Assembly (NCBI GenBank): GCA_012031225.1
Contig: JAAUTZ010000008.1
Span: forward strand, 1 to 64,000
Origin: Chloroflexaceae bacterium
GTDB taxonomy: Bacteria; Chloroflexota; Chloroflexia; Chloroflexales; Chloroflexaceae
Length of the DNA: 64,000 bases
Direction of reading: 5' to 3'
Shown: in pieces, positions 9,995-18,273 of the stretch
How positions within the stretch are numbered: the stretch's first letter is position 1
Layout of the letters: every line of letters begins with the position of its first letter
Translations under genes and position numbers: made by a program
Notes under the pieces: model-generated
What the model saw: only the letters and a program-made list of their open reading frames with translations
The model's database searches: none
What the model was told of the DNA's origin: nothing

Positions 9995-10583
9995 AGGGGG
10001 GATCCTCACTTTCGGGTATCGGTGGCGCAGCGTGGGGTGGGCCATCCGGCGGCTCCAACAGATCATCAAGATAGGCAATCGCCTCGCCGCCGGGAGTACA
10101 CAGCAGGGTGGTGAAACTCTGCTCGTGGATGTGGCGGTAGAGCCGCTCCTGCGCCCGCAGCCACCGTTCGCCCTGCGAGCGGGGCACGGCTTCCTGCAAG
10201 CCATGCATGCCCAGATAGAATGCCTCCGCAATATTCACGCGCACAAAGCAGCGTTGCACCGGTGCGTCATTGCTGTTATCGGTGCTGCTCGTGCGGCGTT
10301 TCTCTAGCACCTGCACCACCAGCACTGTGGGCCTCCCCATATAGTCGCGCCAGCCACTGCCACCCATCAGCCAGACGAGCGCAAAGCCAGCGATAATGAA
10401 GATCGCCGCGACGTAGATCGGGGCATTCATGAACACCCCTAGACACATGCCGATATTAAATACGACGAAGCCGCCCATCCCCGCCACAAACACTTTGGTA
10501 GTAGCCGTGGCGTGTACCTGCATCCGCGCCACATTGTAGATGCGCGTCCAGTTTACGGGTGATGGTGGTGGTAGTTGTGGCAT
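9984..10583 (-). CDS. membrane protein of unknown function, coupled to M20 peptidase
   Basis: A 199-residue protein with two adjacent membrane helices near the N-terminus (TKVFVAGMGGFVVFNIGMCL and APIYVAAIFIIAGFALVWLM) and a soluble C-terminal part of about 120 residues ending in a Pro/Glu-rich tail. No family is recognised. The ATG at 10583 has an AAAAGGAG site at 7-nt spacing. The 3' end overlaps the GTG start of the M20 peptidase, so the two are probably made together. A TGGTATCAT extended -10 on the minus strand (10678-10686) is a candidate promoter about 95 nt upstream. Confidence 0.7.
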   Translation of the reverse strand: MPQLPPPSPVNWTRIYNVARMQVHATATTKVFVAGMGGFVVFNIGMCLGVFMNAPIYVAAIFIIAGFALVWLMGGSGWRDYMGRPTVLVVQVLEKRRTSSTDNSNDAPVQRCFVRVNIAEAFYLGMHGLQEAVPRSQGERWLRAQERLYRHIHEQSFTTLLCTPGGEAIAYLDDLLEPPDGPPHAAPPIPESEDPPCAE

Positions 10584-10677
10584 CGGCTTGCTCCTTTTGG
10601 CGCGGGCCCCGCAGACAAGGCGGGGCAACGATGGTGGGATGGTAGATTGAGGGGGGTTGTTGTCCGCACATGCCTCT

Positions 10678-10686
10678 ATGATACCA
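10678..10686 (-). promoter_or_regulatory. extended -10 (TGGTATCAT) for the membrane protein/M20 pair
   Basis: Minus-strand TGGTATCAT. The same nine-base form stands ahead of both DUF4058 genes and of a small gene at 38250. No clear -35 hexamer is visible at 17 bp. Confidence 0.45.
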
Positions 10687-10787
10687 CGAACTCCGCCGCT
10701 GACCTGTGCCCCGCAAACAGCACAACCAACGCAACAGCAGAGCAGGTTGTGCTGCTGCCGCAAGCTATCGCAAAGCATGGGCTGTTA

Positions 10788-10796
10788 TGGTATCAT
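10788..10796 (+). promoter_or_regulatory. extended -10 (TGGTATCAT) for DUF4058 gene
   Basis: TGGTATCAT, 32 bp upstream of the ATG at 10829. The hexamer 17 bp upstream (TCGCAA) matches the -35 consensus at only 3 of 6 positions, so recognition would depend on the TGN extension. Confidence 0.5.
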
Positions 10797-10828
10797 AAAT
10801 AAGGACTACTCAAACAGGAGGCACGACG

Positions 10829-11641
10829 ATGGACTCACCGTTTGCTGGCATGAACCCCTACCTCGAAGAGCCGAGTATGTGGCCCGATGTACATAACAGT
10901 CTGATCACTGAAATCCGTAACCAGATTCAAAATGCCCTTGCGCCGAAGTACCGCGCCGTGATTACGCCCTACACCGCCTTCGAGAGCATTGAGATTGCCC
11001 CCGTGCGGGCTGTCATTCCCGATGTGGGCGTGATCGAGGCCCCGCTACGCCGCCCTGATACCGGCGGCGTGGCGGTGGCAACTGCCATCGAGATCGCCGT
11101 TGAGATCGAAGCTGCCCCGCTTAACCTGCCCGCCATGATGGAAGTCCCAGTCGAGTATGCCCGCATCGAGATCCGTACCGTGCGCGACTACATCCTCGTC
11201 ACCGCGATTGAGCTGCTCTCGCCCGCCAACAAACGCCCGACCCAGACTGGCGCAGAAGCCTACGAAAGCAAGCGGCAGGAACTCTTCCGCAGCCGCGCCC
11301 ACCTACTCGAACTCGACCTGCTGCGCGGCGGTGTGCGCCCGCAGGTGGCCCGCCCGCTCCCCGCCGCGCCCTACTTCATCTTTCTCAGCCGCGTCCAGCG
11401 TCGCCCGCACATCGAGATCTGGCCGCTCGCCCTCCACCTGCCGATCAAGCCCGTGCCGATCCCCTTGCGCCACCCCGATCCGCCCGTGCCGCTTGATCTC
11501 GGCGCGGCGATCCACGCCACCTATCGCCGTGCCCGCTACGATCTGGCCCTTGATTATACCCAAGCCCCACCTGCGCCCGTACTCACCCCTGAAGACCGGA
11601 CGTGGCTTGATCAGCACCTGCGGGCAGCGGGCTTGCGCTAG
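10829..11641 (+). CDS. DUF4058 family protein (copy 1)
   Basis: A 270-residue soluble protein of the DUF4058 family, function unknown. It opens with the family signature (GMNPYLEEPSMWPDVHN) and has the conserved centre LVTAIELLSPANKRP followed by Y-x-x-KR and LLELDLLRGG. A paralogue lies at 37339-38139 with the same signatures. The ATG has a strong AGGAGG site. The conserved acidic/Lys pattern around IELLSPxNK faintly recalls nuclease-fold cores, but that is only a guess. It stands alone between divergent and downstream units, with its own promoter. Confidence 0.85.
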   Translation: MDSPFAGMNPYLEEPSMWPDVHNSLITEIRNQIQNALAPKYRAVITPYTAFESIEIAPVRAVIPDVGVIEAPLRRPDTGGVAVATAIEIAVEIEAAPLNLPAMMEVPVEYARIEIRTVRDYILVTAIELLSPANKRPTQTGAEAYESKRQELFRSRAHLLELDLLRGGVRPQVARPLPAAPYFIFLSRVQRRPHIEIWPLALHLPIKPVPIPLRHPDPPVPLDLGAAIHATYRRARYDLALDYTQAPPAPVLTPEDRTWLDQHLRAAGLR

Positions 11642-11668
11642 CCTATCGCCCACACTACGCCAGAGCCA

Positions 11669-11677
11669 TGCTATAAT
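11669..11677 (+). promoter_or_regulatory. extended -10 (TGCTATAAT) for mltG-aroE operon
   Basis: A perfect TATAAT with TGC extension, 35 bp upstream of the mltG ATG. The -35 position (CCCACA at 11649-11654) is weak. Confidence 0.6.
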
Positions 11678-11712
11678 GACGCGGTGAAGCGATACAACGG
11701 AGGTTTTACACA

Positions 11713-12792
11713 ATGCGATATATACGTGCGTTGATGCTCGGCATCACGCTTATGGCTCTGGTGGTCGCCTGCGGGAGCTACGCCCTCCTGCGGGAGGTAC
11801 GCGCTACAGGCGGCAGCAGCAACGTGCCCGTCGAGGTTACGATTGCGCCCGGTGCCACCACCAGCGATATTGCGACCATCCTTGCCCGCGAGGGTCTCAT
11901 CAGCCAGCCGCTGCTGTTCACCTCGATTGTGCGGGCCCAAGACCTTGATGGCAAGCTGCAAGCCGGACGCTACTTGCTTACGCCTTCCATGACGATGAAT
12001 GAGATCTTGATCAATCTCCAGTTCAGCCGCGTAGAGGAAGTGCAGTTCACTGTTCCTGAAGGCTTGCGGCTAGAGGAGATTGCAGCGATTGTTGGGGAGA
12101 CGGGGGTTGTTTCAGAGCAAGCCTTCCTCGATGTGATTAGCGACGCGGAGCCGTTCAAAGCGAACTACTTCCTACTCAGCTCACTGCCACCCAACGCCTC
12201 ACTCGAAGGCTACCTTTACCCGGATACCTACCGCGTCTCAACCACAGCCAGTGCGGAGGAGGTTGCCAGCATAATGCTGGATCGCTTTAGCCAGCTCTAC
12301 CTCGAAAACGTAGATCAGGTGGTACGTATCCCCAATGTCAATGTGCATCAGATTGTTACAATGGCATCAGTTGTGCAGCGCGAGTCAGCCCGGATTGACG
12401 AGATGCCCCTGATTGGTGCGGTGTTCTGGAATCGACTCAAGCCAGAGAATGTCGCCGAGACCGGCAACGGGCGGCTCCAAGCGGATGCAACCGTACAGTA
12501 CGCACTCGGCTTCAGCGAGGAGGAGCAGACGTGGTGGCGTAAGAATTTGACGGCCACCGATCTGCTCGTGGATAGCCCCTTCAACACTCGTGAACGTCCG
12601 GGCTTGCCGCCGGGGCCGATTGCTGCGCCGGGGCTAGATGCCCTAATCGCCGCCGCCCGCCCCGATGAAAGTGATAATTATCTCTACTTCGTGGCAAATT
12701 GTGCGCTCGATGGTACGCACAAGTTCGCTTCATCCTACCCTGAGTTTCAGGAGTATGAGCGTGAATGGCTCGCCTGTAGCGGTGGCTCGTAA
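11713..12792 (+). CDS. mltG: endolytic murein transglycosylase MltG (YceG-like)
   Basis: Membrane-anchored lytic transglycosylase that cuts nascent glycan strands and so sets their length. The 359-residue protein has an N-terminal membrane or lipobox-like segment (LMLGITLMALVVACGSY), a LysM-like region, then the YceG catalytic domain: VVQRESARIDEMPLIGAVFWNRL region with the catalytic Glu, LQADATVQYALG, and PGLPPGPIAAPG followed by YLYFVA. Because Cys20 follows LVVA, lipidation is possible. The start has a GGAGG site 9 nt upstream. It heads a plus-strand unit with aroE 29 bp downstream; the pairing of yceG and aroE is common in other bacteria. Confidence 0.92.
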   Translation: MRYIRALMLGITLMALVVACGSYALLREVRATGGSSNVPVEVTIAPGATTSDIATILAREGLISQPLLFTSIVRAQDLDGKLQAGRYLLTPSMTMNEILINLQFSRVEEVQFTVPEGLRLEEIAAIVGETGVVSEQAFLDVISDAEPFKANYFLLSSLPPNASLEGYLYPDTYRVSTTASAEEVASIMLDRFSQLYLENVDQVVRIPNVNVHQIVTMASVVQRESARIDEMPLIGAVFWNRLKPENVAETGNGRLQADATVQYALGFSEEEQTWWRKNLTATDLLVDSPFNTRERPGLPPGPIAAPGLDALIAAARPDESDNYLYFVANCALDGTHKFASSYPEFQEYEREWLACSGGS

Positions 12793-12821
12793 GCCGATTG
12801 AGTGGTAAGGGAGATGCGACC

Positions 12822-13721
12822 ATGACGACCTACCGCGCTGGAATCATTGGCGATCCCGTTGAGCACAGCCTATCGCCAGCGATGCACACTGCTGCGTTTC
12901 AGCAGCTCGGCTTGGATGCGGTATACGCACGCTGGCTCACTCCTGCCGCCACACTGCCCGCGCGGATCGCCAGCCTGCGTGCGCCGGAGATGCTCGGTGC
13001 AAGCGTGACCTTGCCGCACAAGTTGGCGGTGATCCCGCTGCTGGATGGGCTAGAGCTTGACGCGGCGCGGATCGGGGCAGTCAACACGATCTATAAGCGC
13101 GAGGATGGGGCCTTGATCGGCGCAAACACCGATGCGCCCGGCTTCCTCGAATCGCTCCGGCTGGATGGCAACTTCGATCCGGCGGGTACCACAACCTTGA
13201 TCTTGGGCGCCAGTGGAGCTGCCCGTGCCGCCGTGTTCGCCCTGCTGGATGCTGGCGCAGCCCAGATTATCGTTGCGAACCGTTCGCTGGCGCGGGCCGA
13301 AGAGCTGCTTGCTGATGCACTCAATAGCTTGTACGATGAGATAGGCAACCTGAACAGTCGCACTGCACTTACGCCCGATACCCCACCACAACTGGTTGCG
13401 CTCGCCCTTGATGATAGCGATCTCGGCGATTGGCTCACCCAGAGCCACCTGCTGGTGAATGCAACGGCACTCGGCTGGCACGGCGACGAGTCGCCCTTGA
13501 CCCATCTGCCGATTCCCGCCCACCTGCTCGTGTGCGATATGGTCTATCGCCAAACCAGCCTGTTACGGGCGGCACAGGCAGCAGGTGCCCGCACCCTCGA
13601 TGGCTTTGGCATGCTGCTGCGGCAAGGTACGCACGCCTTCACGCGCTGGACGGGGCAACCTGCGCCGGTGGACGTGATGCAGGCGGCATTGCGTGAGTCA
13701 CTTCAGACCCGCCCCGGATGA
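12822..13721 (+). CDS. aroE: shikimate dehydrogenase
   Basis: NADP-dependent reduction of 3-dehydroshikimate to shikimate in aromatic amino acid synthesis. The 299-residue protein shows the substrate motif HSLSPAMH, the lysine-bearing LPHK (catalytic Lys in GASVTLPHK), GAVNTI, the nucleotide-binding LGASGAARA and the following NRS. The ATG at 12822 is preferred over an upstream in-frame start because of the GGGAG site in front and because GIIGDPVEHS then lies at the expected place. Its stop overlaps the next start in ATGA (13718-13721). Confidence 0.95.
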   Translation: MTTYRAGIIGDPVEHSLSPAMHTAAFQQLGLDAVYARWLTPAATLPARIASLRAPEMLGASVTLPHKLAVIPLLDGLELDAARIGAVNTIYKREDGALIGANTDAPGFLESLRLDGNFDPAGTTTLILGASGAARAAVFALLDAGAAQIIVANRSLARAEELLADALNSLYDEIGNLNSRTALTPDTPPQLVALALDDSDLGDWLTQSHLLVNATALGWHGDESPLTHLPIPAHLLVCDMVYRQTSLLRAAQAAGARTLDGFGMLLRQGTHAFTRWTGQPAPVDVMQAALRESLQTRPG

Positions 13722-14485
13722 ACGCGATGCCGCCCCTACCAACCCTCGTGATGCTCATCGTGGGCGGGTTGCTGCTTGGGAGCCTGCTCAACATTGTAAT
13801 CATCCGCCTGCCCCGCGAACGTCAGCTGCTCCGCACGCCGTTGCACTGCACCCGCACCGGCGAGCCGTTGGCGTGGTGGCAGGTGTTACCGCTGGTGGGC
13901 TGGCTGATCCAGCGTGGGCGCAGCCGGGATGGTCGCCGCCTGCACTGGATGTTCCCGCTGGTTGAGGTCATCAGTGCCGCCCTGCCAGTAGTGTTCTACC
14001 TGCACTACAGCTTCTCGGCAACCTTCGCCTACCTCATGTTGGTGGCTAGCATCCTGATTATTACGGGGGCAATAGATTGGCTCCACCGCTATATCTACAC
14101 CTTCGTCATTTTGGGCGGGGCAGTGCTAGTCCTGCTGGTGGGCTTTGCCATTCCGCAGATCACGATCTTCAATGGGCTGCTCGGCGCACTGATCGGCGGG
14201 ATGGGCTTTCTGATTCTATATATGCTGGGCAGCATCCTCTTTCCGGCAACATCCGTACCGTTCGGTTTGGGCGATGTGTACCTTGCCATCTTCATTGGGG
14301 CGGCGGTTGGCTTGACGCGCATGAGTACGCCGCTGCTGTATGGCATCCTGATGGCGGGGCTACTCTCGGCGGTGGTGTTGTTGGTGCGGAATGTATTCAA
14401 GCGCGAGACCCCCCAGTACATCGCCTACGGCACATTCCTATGCTTGGGCACGCTGCTGTATCTTGCGCTCAATGGATTAGCCTAA
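13718..14485 (+). CDS. prepilin peptidase (A24 type), cysteine tetrad missing
   Basis: Integral membrane aspartic protease of the type IV prepilin/archaeal preflagellin leader peptidase family. The N-terminal domain begins with the family hallmark GSLLNIVIIRLP; the two catalytic aspartates are in AIDWLHRYI and in GLGDVY (GxGD motif). There are about seven to eight membrane segments in 255 residues. The cytoplasmic loop after the first helix normally has two CxxC pairs; here only one Cys (LHCTRTG) remains, so zinc binding is probably lost, as in several other members. No pilin or secretion genes are nearby. It is translationally coupled to aroE by a 4-bp overlap. Confidence 0.88.
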   Translation: MNAMPPLPTLVMLIVGGLLLGSLLNIVIIRLPRERQLLRTPLHCTRTGEPLAWWQVLPLVGWLIQRGRSRDGRRLHWMFPLVEVISAALPVVFYLHYSFSATFAYLMLVASILIITGAIDWLHRYIYTFVILGGAVLVLLVGFAIPQITIFNGLLGALIGGMGFLILYMLGSILFPATSVPFGLGDVYLAIFIGAAVGLTRMSTPLLYGILMAGLLSAVVLLVRNVFKRETPQYIAYGTFLCLGTLLYLALNGLA

Positions 14486-14486
14486 G

Positions 14487-15101
14487 ATGGGCCTGCGTAC
14501 CATCACCCAGATTGCCCTGCGCCTGCTCCAAAATCTGCTCCTGCTGCTCGGTGTGGCGGCGGCGGGCATCATCCTTGTGTTGCTGCTGACGATTGCCCAG
14601 AGCCGCGATGACCAAGCCCGCCGCGCCGATGTGATTGTGATCGCCCACCTTGACACCTCCGCCGCGCCCCACTTCGATGCCGCAGTGCGCCTGTATCAGC
14701 AGGGCTACGCCTCACGCCTGATTGTCGCGGGCGGCGATCCGCCGGCCCTCAAGGATCAGTTGATCGCCCGCCGGATCAGCTCCGAGATAATCCTGATCCC
14801 CCCGATCACCACCACCACCCGCCTTGCGAGCGTCCGTCAAGTGGCGGCTATCGCGCAGGCAAACCGGTTTGAGACGGTTCTCATTGTGGAACAGCCGGAT
14901 CAGCTCTTGCTGACGCTGAAGCTCGCCGGCGATTATGGGCTGGATGCGTATGGTGTACCAATCAGCAGTCTCCAGCCCGATCTAGCGAGCCTGCTTCAAT
15001 CCGCCCTTGATTACTGGCAGTACGCGCTGCTGGGCAGCACCCGCGCTATGCCAGCAGCAGCCCCACCGCCACGGCCGCCGCCGCCCCCACCAACGAACTG
15101 A
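14487..15101 (+). CDS. YdcF/SanA-like DUF218 protein
   Basis: A 204-residue protein with one N-terminal membrane helix (about residues 12-38) and a DUF218-type domain: ADVIVIAHLDTS, the helix YQQGYASRLIVAGGDP and the following TRLASV. Members such as SanA and ElyC act at the envelope, but the reaction is not settled. It starts 1 nt after the prepilin peptidase stop and has no good ribosome site, which fits coupled translation. The C-terminus ends in a polyproline run (PPPRPPPPPP) that overlaps, tail to tail, the 3' end of the DUF92 gene by 56 bp, so the tail may reflect the constraint of that overlap. Confidence 0.7.
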   Translation: MGLRTITQIALRLLQNLLLLLGVAAAGIILVLLLTIAQSRDDQARRADVIVIAHLDTSAAPHFDAAVRLYQQGYASRLIVAGGDPPALKDQLIARRISSEIILIPPITTTTRLASVRQVAAIAQANRFETVLIVEQPDQLLLTLKLAGDYGLDAYGVPISSLQPDLASLLQSALDYWQYALLGSTRAMPAAAPPPRPPPPPPTN

Positions 15102-15882
15102 GTAGATTGACGGCATCATTGGAGAGCCACGCCACGCCGCGCAGGTAGGCGTGGGCCTGCCCATCGGCGGCACGCGGGCGTTCGGTTTCGCTCCCGTCCG
15201 GCAGTTGGTACATCACCTGCGCGGTTGCCCCCAGCAGGCTATCGCTCAGCGATCCGGCGACACCGCCCAACGTTGCCGCCACCAGCAACCACCACCCGCC
15301 CGCCTGTCCAACACCCGTGAAGGCGGCCTCTAGCGCGATGCAGATCGGCAGCACCAGCCCGATGAAGACCGCCCCCGCGAGGGTTGCCAGCGTGCCCGCC
15401 AGCGTCACCCCGCCAGATGTCCCGGTCGGGACAGGCTTGCCAGAGGTAATCAGGCGTGGTTGGTGGCGGCTCAGCGTGCCGAGTTCGGTTGCCCATGTAT
15501 CGGCAGTGACGGTTGCCATCACGCCGGCAAAGGCGGCAAGGAGCAGGGCCGGCATGCCTGCGAGGGCATAGGCTACCGCGAGCAAGCTCGCAATGCCGCC
15601 ATTGGCAAGAGCTTGCCCCAGATCACGCTGCCCGCCTTTTGCAAAACGTGCCCCTGTGCGCTCGGCTTTGACCCGCCGCTTGTAGCGCGAGAGGAGACTA
15701 CTGCTGACGAAGAAGGCGATCAGGGTGAGGCCCCACGCCCACCCCCCGCAGCCGAAGGTCAGCGTGCCTGTGATGACCGCACCGAGCCAGCCGCTGCGCG
15801 TGAGCGAGCCACGCCAGTAGGCAATGCCGCCCATCGCACTGCTCAGGATGATGCCAAGCACGATGCGCCCCCCATCAAGCAT
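15046..15882 (-). CDS. DUF92 family membrane protein
   Basis: An integral membrane protein of about 278 residues in the DUF92 (TIGR00297) family, related to plant VTE6 phytyl-phosphate kinases. The family motif around VTADTWATELG is present, followed by TSGGVTLAGTLATLAG and a C-terminal NDAVNLLSSLVGA. It may phosphorylate an isoprenyl phosphate, which would fit phytol or carotenoid-chain recycling, but this is family knowledge only. I prefer ATG 15882 because GGAG lies 6 nt upstream; an in-frame ATG at 15894 would add MEYD. Confidence 0.8.
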   Translation of the reverse strand: MLDGGRIVLGIILSSAMGGIAYWRGSLTRSGWLGAVITGTLTFGCGGWAWGLTLIAFFVSSSLLSRYKRRVKAERTGARFAKGGQRDLGQALANGGIASLLAVAYALAGMPALLLAAFAGVMATVTADTWATELGTLSRHQPRLITSGKPVPTGTSGGVTLAGTLATLAGAVFIGLVLPICIALEAAFTGVGQAGGWWLLVAATLGGVAGSLSDSLLGATAQVMYQLPDGSETERPRAADGQAHAYLRGVAWLSNDAVNLLSSLVGAAAAVAVGLLLA

Positions 15883-15958
15883 ATCGTACTCCATCAGCGA
15901 TCCCGAATCGGGTCAAGCGTGGGGTAGGGTGGCGGGGTATGGGCCGGTACAACACGAA

Positions 15959-15986
15959 GGGACGTGCTAGAGCACGCCCCTTTTTT
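15959..15986 (+). terminator. rho-independent-type terminator
   Basis: GGGACGTGCT / AGCACGCCCC stem of 9 pairs and one mismatch, tight loop, then six T. It points in the plus direction, yet no plus-strand gene ends just upstream; it may act mainly as a two-way barrier between the SRPBCC and DUF92 genes, both on the minus strand. Confidence 0.6.
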
Positions 15987-16114
15987 AACGCGATTTTTGA
16001 ATTGTGGGACACAACACGTTGTTTTACTAACTTTTGCATGGGACGCTACCACCTGAAGCATAAAACAGGTTTGGCACACGTCATTTCAAAGGGAACATCA
16101 TTTCACTCAACCGC

Positions 16115-16588
16115 TTAAGCTGCCATCCGGCGGGTGTTGCGCTGGGCTTCAACTTGCTTGGCAACGGCTTTCATGGCGTGCCGGATTTCAGTTTCCATCA
16201 TCGCTTTCACAACATCCTGCGGAACAAACGCTGCCATCGGGCCGAGCAGCGGGACGAGATCAAGTTTCAGGGTGACATCCATATCGGTGCCACCAGCGGG
16301 CGATGGGTCAAGGTTCCAATTCATCGTGACCGGGAGCGGGGTGTTAACCTTGAACATGAGGCGGTTTGGCTCATCCCAGCTCAGGATCCCATCGCAGCGG
16401 ATTGTGCCAAACGTCTGCCCAATCGAGACGTGCATCACGAGCTTGGCTTGGCTGCCTTGCAGGGGGGTGTATTCGACTTTACGCATGCGCGGCAGCAGGG
16501 CCTGCAAAGCATTCGGGTTGGAGAGCGTGTCAAATACTTCTTGTGGTTCTGCACCCTTAATTGTGGATCCCAAACGTAATGCAATCAT
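16115..16588 (-). CDS. SRPBCC family protein (CoxG-like)
   Basis: A 157-residue soluble protein with the START/Bet v1-like SRPBCC pattern: an N-terminal strand (LRLGSTIKG), the helix EVFDTLSNPNALQALLP, the strands around KLVMHVSIG and FKVNTPLPVTMNWNLDP, and a long C-terminal helix. Such proteins bind a hydrophobic ligand in a deep cavity; the pattern is closest to the CoxG (CO dehydrogenase subunit G) branch, but no cox genes are here. The ATG has AGGAG at 7-nt spacing. A clear promoter lies 75-100 bp upstream. Confidence 0.75.
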   Translation of the reverse strand: MIALRLGSTIKGAEPQEVFDTLSNPNALQALLPRMRKVEYTPLQGSQAKLVMHVSIGQTFGTIRCDGILSWDEPNRLMFKVNTPLPVTMNWNLDPSPAGGTDMDVTLKLDLVPLLGPMAAFVPQDVVKAMMETEIRHAMKAVAKQVEAQRNTRRMAA

Positions 16589-16662
16589 TTTCCTACTCCT
16601 GATTTCTAGTTCCTGTAGCTTATAGCGAATTGCGTTTTTGCTGTTAATTTTGTACTATGAAC

Positions 16663-16690
16663 ATTGTAGCTGTGTGAGGACGGTGTTCAA
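16663..16690 (-). promoter_or_regulatory. promoter of the SRPBCC gene
   Basis: On the minus strand, TTGAAC, 16-bp spacer, TACAAT. Hexamers match the sigma-70 consensus at 4 and 5 of 6 positions. Confidence 0.6.
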
Positions 16691-16725
16691 AACACGCTTG
16701 CCAGATGCACAGGTTCATAATAGTT

Positions 16726-16744
16726 TTGCCCATCTTTTGCACAG
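16726..16744 (+). repeat. 19-bp repeated intergenic motif (copy 1)
   Basis: TTGCCCATCTTTTGCACAG. An almost identical 19-mer, with one C/T difference, is found at 42682-42700, also between divergent genes. It may be a binding site for a shared regulator. Confidence 0.45.
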
Positions 16745-16862
16745 TTTTAGTATACATCTGATTAAGGTGGATGTCAATACCCTAGAACCTGCATCTTCTG
16801 AAATCGTAATATTTTGCTCTTAGAAGGATCGTGGACAAACGCTAGCGGAGAAGGAACCAACG

Positions 16863-17600
16863 ATGTCCGAACTGCGTGACAAGCTCATCCTCGTCGTGGA
16901 TGATGAGCCGCATCTTGTGAATTTTATGCGGATGAACCTAGAGCTGGAAGGAGCGCGGGTTATCACCGCCAGTAATGGGCGCGAAGCCCTTGATCTGGTG
17001 CGCGAGGATATGCCCGATGTGGTGCTGCTGGATGTGATGATGCCGGAGATAGATGGCTTTGAGACGCTCAAACGTCTGCGGCAGGTATCACACGTACCCG
17101 TCCTCTTTCTGACCGCGCGGGATGAAGAAGATGATCGCGTGCGGGGCTTGGAGTTGGGCGCGGATGATTACATCGCCAAGCCCTTTAGCCACCGCGAGTT
17201 AATCAGCCGCATTCGGGCGGTGCTGCGCCGCCACTACATTGCCCCCCCCCTAGCCCAGACGGTGGTGCATGTGGATGATCGCTTGCAGATTGATTTTGCT
17301 CGCCGCGAAGTACTTGTTGAGGGAAAACGTGTGAATATGCGCCCCACCGAGTATCGTCTGCTGTATCATTTGGTGCAGAACGCTGGTTACGTGCTGACGC
17401 ATCAGATGCTGCTGACCCGCGTGTGGGGCCCAGAGTACCGCGACGAGAGCCACTACCTGCGCCTGTATATCACCTACCTGCGCCAGAAGATTGAGGAGAA
17501 TCCCGCCCATCCGCACTACATCCTGACTGAGCGCGGGGTGGGCTATCGGTTCGTGGATTTCCAGAAGCAGACCCATGAAGCGGGACCAATGACAGCATAG
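16863..17600 (+). CDS. OmpR/PhoB family response regulator
   Basis: A 245-residue DNA-binding response regulator. The receiver domain (about 1-120) has the acidic pair Asp13/Asp14, the phospho-acceptor Asp57 in LLDVMMP, Thr84 and Lys106. The C-terminal winged helix (about 130-235) has the recognition-helix region [20 protein letters not shown] and ends in [10 protein letters not shown], typical of KdpE/PhoB-like regulators. No histidine kinase is next to it, so it is an orphan here. The ATG follows GGAGAAGGA. The C-terminal run includes nine consecutive C bases at 17246-17254 without disturbing the frame. Confidence 0.93.
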   Translation: MSELRDKLILVVDDEPHLVNFMRMNLELEGARVITASNGREALDLVREDMPDVVLLDVMMPEIDGFETLKRLRQVSHVPVLFLTARDEEDDRVRGLELGADDYIAKPFSHRELISRIRAVLRRHYIAPPLAQTVVHVDDRLQIDFARREVLVEGKRVNMRPTEYRLLYHLVQNAGYVLTHQMLLTRVWGPEYRDESHYLRLYITYLRQKIEENPAHPHYILTERGVGYRFVDFQKQTHEAGPMTA

Positions 17601-17618
17601 CCGATCAGCAGGCTCGCG

Positions 17619-18260
17619 CTACGCACCAGCATCGGCGAGGCTGAGCATGCGCTGGCGCAGGCTTCGCAGGCGTTGGTCCATCCCTTCCGGGCGCACGCGC
17701 ACCTCCTCGCGCAGGGTGCTGAGCTGGGCGCGAAACTCGCTAATCGGCCCCTTCTCCTGCTCGGCACTATACTCATAGGCGCGATTCACAGATGCGGCGG
17801 CAGCCGTCACGCTTTGCTCAACGTGATCGAAGTTGTTGATCTGAAGCGCGGCTTCGGCATCAGCAATCTGGTTGGCAGCGCGGGCGAGGTAGTAGGCACT
17901 CCATAGCCGCTCCATTTCACGCCGCAGCAGGGCTAGCTCATCGGGATCAGGTGTGCCAAGCGGGGCAGATCCAGCGATGGCGGGACGGGGCGGCACGGAT
18001 GTGCGCGTGGGTGCGGGGGTGCGCGTAGGCTGGCGGGTTGGGGCTGGGGCGGCGGTTGGTGGCACAGCTTGCCCTGCTGCTTGTTCGGGCAGCCCCAGTT
18101 CAGCGGCAGAGCGGGGCGCGATCAACAGATTTTGGATGAGCAAAGCCAACCCTATCGCTACCACAATAGTAACAATGGAGGGCAACACAGCACGCACACG
18201 GTGCAGCCACACTGATGCTTGCCGTGCTGACGTTGCGGGATCAGGCGGTGGTACAGACAC
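17619..18260 (-). CDS. single-pass membrane protein with coiled coil
   Basis: A 213-residue protein of unknown function. After a short N-terminus, one membrane helix (VLPSIVTIVVAIGLALLIQN) anchors it; a Pro/Thr/Ala-rich extracytoplasmic linker follows (about 45-90), then a charged helical region (about 100-213) rich in Glu/Arg/Leu heptads (ELALLRREMERLWSAYYLAR; LSTLREEVRVRPEGMDQRL). The start GTG at 18260 lies 13 nt downstream of the ANTAR gene stop with GGAG just upstream. It is the last gene of the STAS-ANTAR unit, which suggests a sensory or scaffold role, but nothing shows it directly. Confidence 0.65.
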   Translation of the reverse strand: MSVPPPDPATSARQASVWLHRVRAVLPSIVTIVVAIGLALLIQNLLIAPRSAAELGLPEQAAGQAVPPTAAPAPTRQPTRTPAPTRTSVPPRPAIAGSAPLGTPDPDELALLRREMERLWSAYYLARAANQIADAEAALQINNFDHVEQSVTAAAASVNRAYEYSAEQEKGPISEFRAQLSTLREEVRVRPEGMDQRLRSLRQRMLSLADAGA

Positions 18261-18273
18261 GCCGCTCCACTCG

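Noticed and set aside
8822-10231. Longer M20 peptidase starting at 10231
   Set aside because: The added N-terminus is Arg/Cys-rich shadow sequence of the overlapping membrane-protein gene; GTG 9994 has a proper ribosome site.
15959-15986. Hairpin with T-tract as the end of an unseen plus-strand RNA gene
   Set aside because: No promoter or conserved RNA is visible upstream on the plus strand between 15102 and 15958, which is covered by the DUF92 gene on the other strand.
17246-17254. Nine-C run as a frameshift in the OmpR-type regulator
   Set aside because: Receiver and winged-helix domains on both sides are in the same frame and the linker is of normal length.
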